A stretch of 64,000 bases of DNA. Origin: Athripsodes cinereus (Eukaryota > Arthropoda > Insecta > Trichoptera > Leptoceridae). A program made the position numbers and the translations under genes. Shown piece after piece: positions 58,300-64,000 of this stretch. Location: the NCBI GenBank assembly GCA_947579605.1, contig OX388318.1, forward strand, positions 9,858,001 through 9,922,000, in the 5' to 3' direction. Position 1 is the first letter of the stretch; every line of letters starts with the position of its first letter. Under the pieces are notes generated by a model. That model was not told the origin of the DNA and did no database searches. It worked only from the letters and a program-made list of their open reading frames with translations.

Positions 58300-58370
58300 G
58301 GGGGGGGTTAAACTACGGACGTTTCTATTAAAGTCTGAGATTCAATCGCCAAGCTATCAGTCACTTTATA
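58300..58370 (-). mobile_element. possible tRNA-derived SINE remnant
   Basis: On the minus strand, GATAGCTTGGCGATTGAATC resembles an A-box region and GTCCGTAGTTTAACCCC resembles a decayed B box, with the GTCCGT lead-in seen in the 49011 SINE. The G/C10 run at 58303-58312 lies beside it. Weak. Confidence 0.35.
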
Positions 58371-59084
58371 TTTCTTTCATACCATTCACAACTCATCCCT
58401 AATGAATATTATATTTCTTAGAAAACAGTTCCAATCTGACAGAATGGTGCTGAGTGTAATATTGCTTTTAATACGTTTTTGTGTACAACTGATGAATAAA
58501 GCTTGCTTTCTCATTAATTGTAGGTAGGTACCTACTACTGAATTCAATTATAACAAATACCTTCCAGATGTTATTTCATAAGGCCAAGAAGTAGTAATAG
58601 ATAAGTAGAAATCTGAGAAGGGATTGCACTAGATAATAGGATGAGTATCAGCCAACACTGATTGCTTTGTAACAAGTAGATTCGGAGTAATATCTGATAA
58701 AGGTTTGCTATACAAATAAAATAATTATTAGATAACCTGCCATTTAATAAATATTTTAATAATAAATTGCTCTTGTATTCAATTGTATCTTATGCTGAAA
58801 AACATTTATTTATAGACAATGATACAAACATTGAAAATCTCTTACTTTGTAATACAGTGTAATTTACATAGTTGATCTTCTTTTTCGTTTGCAGCATTTT
58901 AGCATCAATCTGAAGGGATTTTTTTAAAACTGAGAAAAACTTAGTAAAAACATGTTCGAGATAAATCATTTGAAATATCGTATTCCTAGACTAATGTTTT
59001 GAAGATTCAGAAAAATTGTGAGGAAAAAGAAAAAATATAAATTTTCAATCTTGAACATTGTATTTATTTCTCCGTGGAGCATTC
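58371..59084. other. AT-rich DNA, no gene recognised
   Basis: No feature identified. Confidence 0.5.
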
Positions 59085-59180
59085 ATATTTTACATCTTGA
59101 AGACGAGAGCTTACATGTTTATCATATGCAATTGGTCTGCTGGCTACCGTACTTGTGAGATATGCCTTAATATCTTGAAT
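59085..59180 (+). mobile_element. RTE-tailed SINE-like element, copy K (3' part)
   Basis: TTGAAGACGAGAGCTTACAT, GTTTATCATATGCAATTGGT, CTGCTGGCTACCGTACTTGT, GAGATATGCCTTAATATCT. The ACATG..CATATG hairpin and the CTACCGTACTTGTGAGATAT terminus are diverged but ordered. Confidence 0.7.
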
Positions 59181-61179
59181 TAGGTAAAGGTAATTATCTA
59201 TCTGCATTCTGCATCATATGATTATCTGCTCACCATCTCTCAACTCAGTAAGAAAGGAAAAGAGAATTAGCATCCACCCGTGAAATATAACTAATATAAT
59301 ATGTAATCAATGTTGTGTTCAGCTTAATAAAAAACTATGATTATCAACTCTCTGTCTCAATTCTAAGTCTGCATTTGATTTCCTATAAAATGAATTTAAT
59401 GCGTATGGAAATGACAATAAAATTTCCTCCATAATCTATGAACGTAGCTCCGTTCTTTACAAACGAAAGCGAAACAATATGTTGAGATTAAAACGAGCCC
59501 ATCCCAAACATCAAAGACTTTGGACTTTCGTTCAATGTCAATAAATAATTGAAGAAGGGTCGTCCTTCAATAAGTCAATCTGTAGAAAGGTTTGGATTAT
59601 ATCAAAGGGATTCATACTTAGTTTGTGGTGGACCAACATATTCCTCTTCAAATCTTTTATTCTCTACCATTCTTTTATTCTGAACCAATGAGAGGTCGTC
59701 TCTTAGCATATTACACTCCTCAAATATATGTAGTTCTTTCCTAAGACTTTTATTACTCGTGTCTTGAGTATTTTCAAATGATTGATTTAGGGTATTTAAA
59801 AGAGATGAAAAACATAAAGAAGATATCTAGTGAGGTTTCTTAGAAAACTTCTTTTTGTGAAAAATTGATTCAAAATCTCAATTCTTAGTCTTTGACAAAA
59901 GAAAAAAACTAAGTTCTACTTCTTTGTATTTAAAGATCAAAACTATATTGTTTAAAAAGGTTTTAGTATTATGAAATTCTATCCATTTCTAAACATATTA
60001 TTTTATTTTTTTGTATACATAACTTCTGTGACATGCGTACATTGACAATTAACTGCGATTATAATTTTAAGTTTTTTTTTTATTAATCTTGGTGTCGTAA
60101 AAATGATCTCGTTCATTTGTGTGATTTTGCAAAGTTGTCTTTTTAATTTGGTATATTCATACATGAAAAAACAACATTGAGATTGGATTTTAATTCAATT
60201 ATGGAAGAAGAAAAACATCATATAAACAAAAGCAGTTATTTTGCTTCAGGCATTAAATGCAGTTCACAATAATAATAATGGAAAAAGAAGCAATAAAATT
60301 CTCATAACGTGTAACAGTACTTTCTGAGAATAAAATATTATAATATATATATTAATGTACCTGGAATGGGTACCTACATATAATATGAGGGAGTATAAAA
60401 ATGTTACGATATCAAGGATTAAACACTTTTTGGTAATTCGATGTCGTTATGTTGCGCTGGTGAATTTATTACCAGTCATAAATGTGCTTAATTTTATAAT
60501 TACGTAAGCTGCTTAAATTCCGCAATAAAAACACAAGGGGCAATAATTGTAATTGTGGGCCCCAAAAACAACAAAACTTTTACCCTTATAATGAAAATAC
60601 ATACACACAGTACATGGACACTTGTATGTTTTTATTTTATATTGGTACCTACAAAGTGTGTTATTTATAAGAATGTGTGGCGTTTATAATTTTATATAGG
60701 TCACGTGATGCGAATATCGTGAAGCGTATAAGAAGAAAAGTGTTTTGTGCAATAGGCACTTAAAAACATTTTATTATTATGAGAAAAGTTATAGCAATTA
60801 GTTACCTGCAATGAAAATCAGTTTATCGTTATTGCACATTCTTACAAACGAGTACCTATATTATTTACATTTGTATTTTGAGTTTATCAATATTTTTCAG
60901 TTAGTACAAAATTAATTTCATGGTAGTTTCGTGTAGGTACTAAATTTACAGATATAACCTCATACAGCAGGAAATAAAGGTAAATTAAACTTTTGTGAAA
61001 TTGTTATATTTTTCAAAAATTTTCCACGCCTGTTTTTTCGAATGTTAAGGGCTTGAAAGAACAGGTGGTCTGCTGTAGTAGTTTTTTCAAATCAGAACTT
61101 TAGTTTAAAGATTTATCTACATATAATAATAAATAAATAAAATAAACCATCCTCATATCTCCCAAATTCCCAAATTAAA
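59181..61179. other. AT-rich DNA, no gene recognised
   Basis: No gene or repeat recognised. Confidence 0.45.
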
Positions 61180-61325
61180 GTCGTCCTTTCTGTGCCAATG
61201 AAAATTAAACATTCAGGATGGATGGCCAGATAGTATACCTAATTGATTACTAGATTGCAAAAATCATGTTCATTTACAGGTGTGATTGTTTGAATTGAGA
61301 AAATATAGTAAAAAGGTTGTGAACT
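61180..61325 (-). mobile_element. RTE-tailed SINE-like element, copy L (internal part)
   Basis: On the minus strand: AATCACACCTGTAAATGAAC, CATCCATCCTGAATGTTTAA and TTTTCATTGGCACAGAAAGG match the middle of copies E, F and I. Both ends are lost. Confidence 0.55.
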
Positions 61326-61930
61326 GTTCCCTTGAGGCAGCATTTCTCGTTTAATTCTAACATTAAATTCTGTTTATGCATATGTGTATGTGTGGTTAAG
61401 AAGCTGCATATTTTCAGTTGATCACTAGATCAACGAGAAAACATAACGCATAATACAAGGGAACGTTTTTAATAGGTACGGTAATATTAATAACTTAGTC
61501 TTTGCCCTTATTTTTGATAATTTTTAATCCGTTCCTAACAGAATAAACATAATTGGTACACATTAAGTAGGTACCTACCTTAACATGAATAGAATGCTAA
61601 TAATCTCGCACCTTTCAAAGAAGGACAATGTATAGAACCATGTTAGTATGCGTAGTACCTACTTAAGTCCTTATTCTACAATACACAATGGAGGATAACA
61701 GTGACGGGCTTTCCATACATGTGAAAAAGCACAGCGTGCTTATTAAAATTTCAAAATATCAATGTATTACTGCAAAATTTCTTGGACCTTTCTAACACTA
61801 GATACGACAGTATCCGAACTAATATAATATTTACATTGAATTGACATCTTACATTTTTATCCCTCTTCTAATAATTAGCATCGGATTTTTATATTCACTG
61901 TATTATCATTTTTTTTTAAATGATGTAGGT
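61326..61930. other. AT-rich DNA, no gene recognised
   Basis: No feature identified. Confidence 0.5.
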
Positions 61931-62070
61931 ATCTGGGTTTTGTTTGTTATAAACCCAAATACAACCTTATACACCATTCACAGTAAGCTTCTAAAAGCTT
62001 GTGTCGTGAAAGGGGAGTTTGCCGGCACCTGGTATCGAACCACGGACCCCTTGTTCACGAGGCCGAGACG
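61931..62070 (-). mobile_element. tRNA-derived SINE, 5'-truncated copy
   Basis: Minus strand from 62070: CGTCTCGGCCTCGTGAACAA, GGGGTCCGTGGTTCGATACC, GCCGGCAAACTCCCCTTTCA and so on to TTTATAACAAACAAAACCCA. About 25 bases of the tRNA-like head (GAGTTCGTCGGTAGCCTAGA...) are missing at 62070. The rest is very close to the 51972 copy, including its CGTCTCGG variant. Confidence 0.9.
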
Positions 62071-62624
62071 TAGATATAACGTTAGTTTTTGTTAGTCTTA
62101 TCTGTGTTAAGTTACTCGCCTCTGATATCAGCGGTTAGGTTGCTAATTTGGCATACAATAAGAATGAAATAAATACATTTAATATTCATTACATAAACAC
62201 GATCAACATAAATGTCCAGTCCTGCCACTGGAGTTTATATAAGGTAGCGTGTACCGTACAAACAAAATCCTAATAATATATTACTAACAACGATTTCCTT
62301 TGTAAAAATTAAAATAATTTAATTAGCCAATTAACCCTCGGTGTCCGCAAAACATTAACTTACTTACCTACTTGATATAAAATGTTAAGGATTTCTACAT
62401 ATATAACAGATTAAACAAAATTGGTTAATGTTTAAATAATTATATGTCATTTAATATATAATTATATAGGTACTTAATATAAACGGCCCAACTATAGTTC
62501 GAACTATAGTTATACCCGGCTTTGCTCTGGTAATAAATATTATAAAATTGATAACACAATAAACAACTTTCCTGTGAGAAAAAAACCTTGTCATAAATCT
62601 TGAGAATAAAATAATAATAAATAG
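62071..62624. other. AT-rich DNA with a small hairpin
   Basis: AGTTCGAACTATAGTTATAC then CCGGCTTTGCTCTGG near 62496-62530 resembles the terminal hairpins of Helitron-like repeats, but no element could be delimited. Confidence 0.4.
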
Positions 62625-62775
62625 TACTTGACATTCGCGCTTCCTCACACCCCTCATTAAGAGAGATACATCCTTTTCGTCATCCAAACGCTTCACATAT
62701 CAAACCATCTTAACTTATATTCACACGCATTCTATCCACAACACTCCTCTTCCGTCCATTTAGTCTCCTTATATC
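62625..62775 (-). pseudogene. decayed RTE-like LINE fragment
   Basis: The minus strand reads (with stops) VVDRMRVNIS...DGLICEAFG in one frame and VKRLDDEKDVSLLMRGVRKREC in another. These line up with residues of about 673-710 of the intact LINE (ITRMNVNKLRWFGHVERMNE, DRMTKKIYLSERNGARRRG). The nucleotide similarity to 7560-7670 (GGAGTGTTATGGATAGAATG against GGAGTGTTGTGGATAGAATG) supports the call. Confidence 0.65.
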
Positions 62776-63699
62776 GTTTAACCAACCATTTTTTAATTAG
62801 AAATAATAACGTACTATTTTTGACAATTTATAAAGATTGAGATAATTATACTTAAATGTATGTTTATGGATCAACCACTTGTCCAAAAGTGATCAAGTAA
62901 CTGAAGGAGACACATCGATCACCCGAAAAGCGTAGAAATCTGGATCGATCAGGTAAATATGCATATTTAACTTTTTATACCTGAAGCATGTCAAAAGAAA
63001 AAGATTTGTTTTAAGTATTATTGTACTTGTCTGGCCTCAATAAGTTATTAATAAAGGATATAATAATAAACATAAATGTATTTGAACGGAATTAAATATT
63101 TACGTGAGGTTATATCGCGTTTCGGGTAGAATTTGATTCAATTATTGAAAATGTTTGAAGTACGATTTAACCAATTATTTAATTAGAAAGGTATACAATG
63201 AACACCGGTTTAAAGGAAGTTATTGTTCAAGCACTTATTACCTATATAGAGAAGGGATGTTTCGCTCTTCGATGAAAGTCTGTTCAGCGATGGAAAATTA
63301 GTACGCAGCCGGTTATATTTTACTTCTTACTTACCAAATGAAAAATGCACGTACGTTTGTTAGTTTTTGGATAAACTCTGGAATGGGCAATTTTAGTATT
63401 TTACAAATTAGAAAATTTTGAAAAAATTAAGTGAAAACTAGTGATTTTTTTTTAGTTTTTCTCAATTAATTATTTCTTGTGGCTTACACATGGTTAATAT
63501 TCTCAACAGTCGAAAGAAATAATATGATTAGATCTAATCCCTTCTTACGGGTTGCATAACTACAAAAATTATAATTATTATCATATCATAAATCACAATG
63601 TTGTTAATAACTAAAATACCTTGTAGATGTAGTTTTGAATAACAATGATGATTTCTTGAATGGCTTGTTGCATTTCAAGAACATCAAGGACAACAAACA
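62776..63699. other. AT-rich DNA, no gene recognised
   Basis: No feature identified. Confidence 0.5.
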
Positions 63700-63845
63700 G
63701 GAATAGTAAAAAAATAAGTTGCTTATCGGAGACCAAGGAATATTACTCAGATCGTGAGAAGAGTATTATCGAGTTGGATAAACGATGTTGCAAGATATGA
63801 TGATCTTGCATATGATATCAACTGGATACAGACGGCCCAGTAGGG
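63700..63845 (+). pseudogene. LINE C-terminal fragment (RTE-like, other family)
   Basis: The frame through 63720-63842 reads VAYRRPRNITQIVRRVLSSW, then INDVARYDDLAYDINWIQTA and Q, stop. RRP...........W.ND......Y.INW...AQ is the GRP...W.DD...G..W...AQ(DR) block that ends many RTE-like LINE ORFs. The GRP glycine is replaced and the usual DR..W ending is cut by the stop. Degenerate. Confidence 0.55.
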
Positions 63846-63849
63846 TTAC

Positions 63850-64000
63850 TCTTGACAAAATCTAAATACGATCTTTATCTTAATCCTACGACGCACGAAG
63901 TGACTATTAGTCGGAAATGCGTGCATACCAATCTCGCGGTAGCGGTTGCGCGGTATTTTTGACCATAGTTCTTTCGCGCGTCGTATGACTAAGATCAAGA
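63850..64000. mobile_element. fold-back MITE, running off the window end
   Basis: The left arm (TCTTTATCTTAATCCTACGA, CGCACGAAGTGACTATTAGT, CGGAAAT; about 63872-63918) is inverted at 63953-64000 (read backward: TCTTGATCTTAGTCATACGA, CGCGCGAAAGAACTATGGTC, AAAAAT). The core between them contains TGCATACCAATCTCGCGGTA and GCGGTTGCGCGG, GC-rich against the surroundings. The right terminus and any target-site duplication lie beyond the window. Confidence 0.85.

Overview
The window looks like a piece of an animal nuclear genome, most probably an insect. It is strongly AT-rich, with long stretches full of stop codons, many short TACCTA/GTACCTAC-type motifs, and a dense, mostly decayed population of retrotransposons, SINEs, hAT-type MITEs and a Helitron-like fragment. 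There is no operon-like organisation. I could not recognise a host protein-coding gene, rRNA, true tRNA or CRISPR array. The order of insect is not determined. The window is best read as intergenic or intronic DNA shaped by transposons.

The only long reading frame (28899-31220, minus strand, 773 aa) is the reverse transcriptase ORF of an RTE-like, APE-type non-LTR retrotransposon. The copy is 5'-truncated, is flanked by a perfect 14 bp target-site duplication, has no stop or frameshift, and ends in a (GTAT)n tail a few bases after its stop codon. Decayed relatives of the same family lie at 7255-7850, 10990-11215, 11480-11525, 22381-22625 and 62625-62775. A second LINE family with a (TGA)n tail left copies at 26014-26583 and 54764-55249 (11 and 14 bp target-site duplications) and a remnant at 35925-36012. 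Other LINE 3' ends are at 1025-1160, 2360-3012, 22140-22345, 42302-42471, 52640-52925, 56465-57113 and 63700-63845. Two pairs of LINE-like 3' UTRs are at 3122/4906 and 46583/47545.

Two SINE-like families are spread through the window. One is tRNA-derived, with recognisable A- and B-box-like sequence: 1664, 23500, 49011, 51972 and 61931, and probably 21597 and 58300. The other is about 230-250 bp long, has no recognisable tRNA head, and has at least a dozen copies (4015, 6936, 12622, 16965, 20781, 22672, 23705, 33375, 37065, 40930, 51055, 59085, 61180). Its 3' end resembles the extreme 3' end of the RTE-like LINE: a CCC-loop-GGG hairpin followed by GCNGTGATGGTAT. This suggests it is mobilised by that LINE. 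In the LINE the shared terminus is the last codons and stop codon of the ORF itself.

DNA transposons are two hAT-type MITEs with 8 bp target-site duplications (14798-15030 and 40443-40858), a Helitron-like fragment (5505-5687) and a fold-back element (63850 to the window end, with a partial antiparallel copy at 50065). Structural repeats are a near-perfect 254 bp palindrome bounded by (AT)n (41993-42246), a five-unit 155 bp satellite-like array (52968-53747), a three-unit 78 bp array that stays open in frame (44093-44332), and several strong hairpins (20733, 26713, 28520, 39645). The remaining stretches are AT-rich DNA in which I see nothing I can name.
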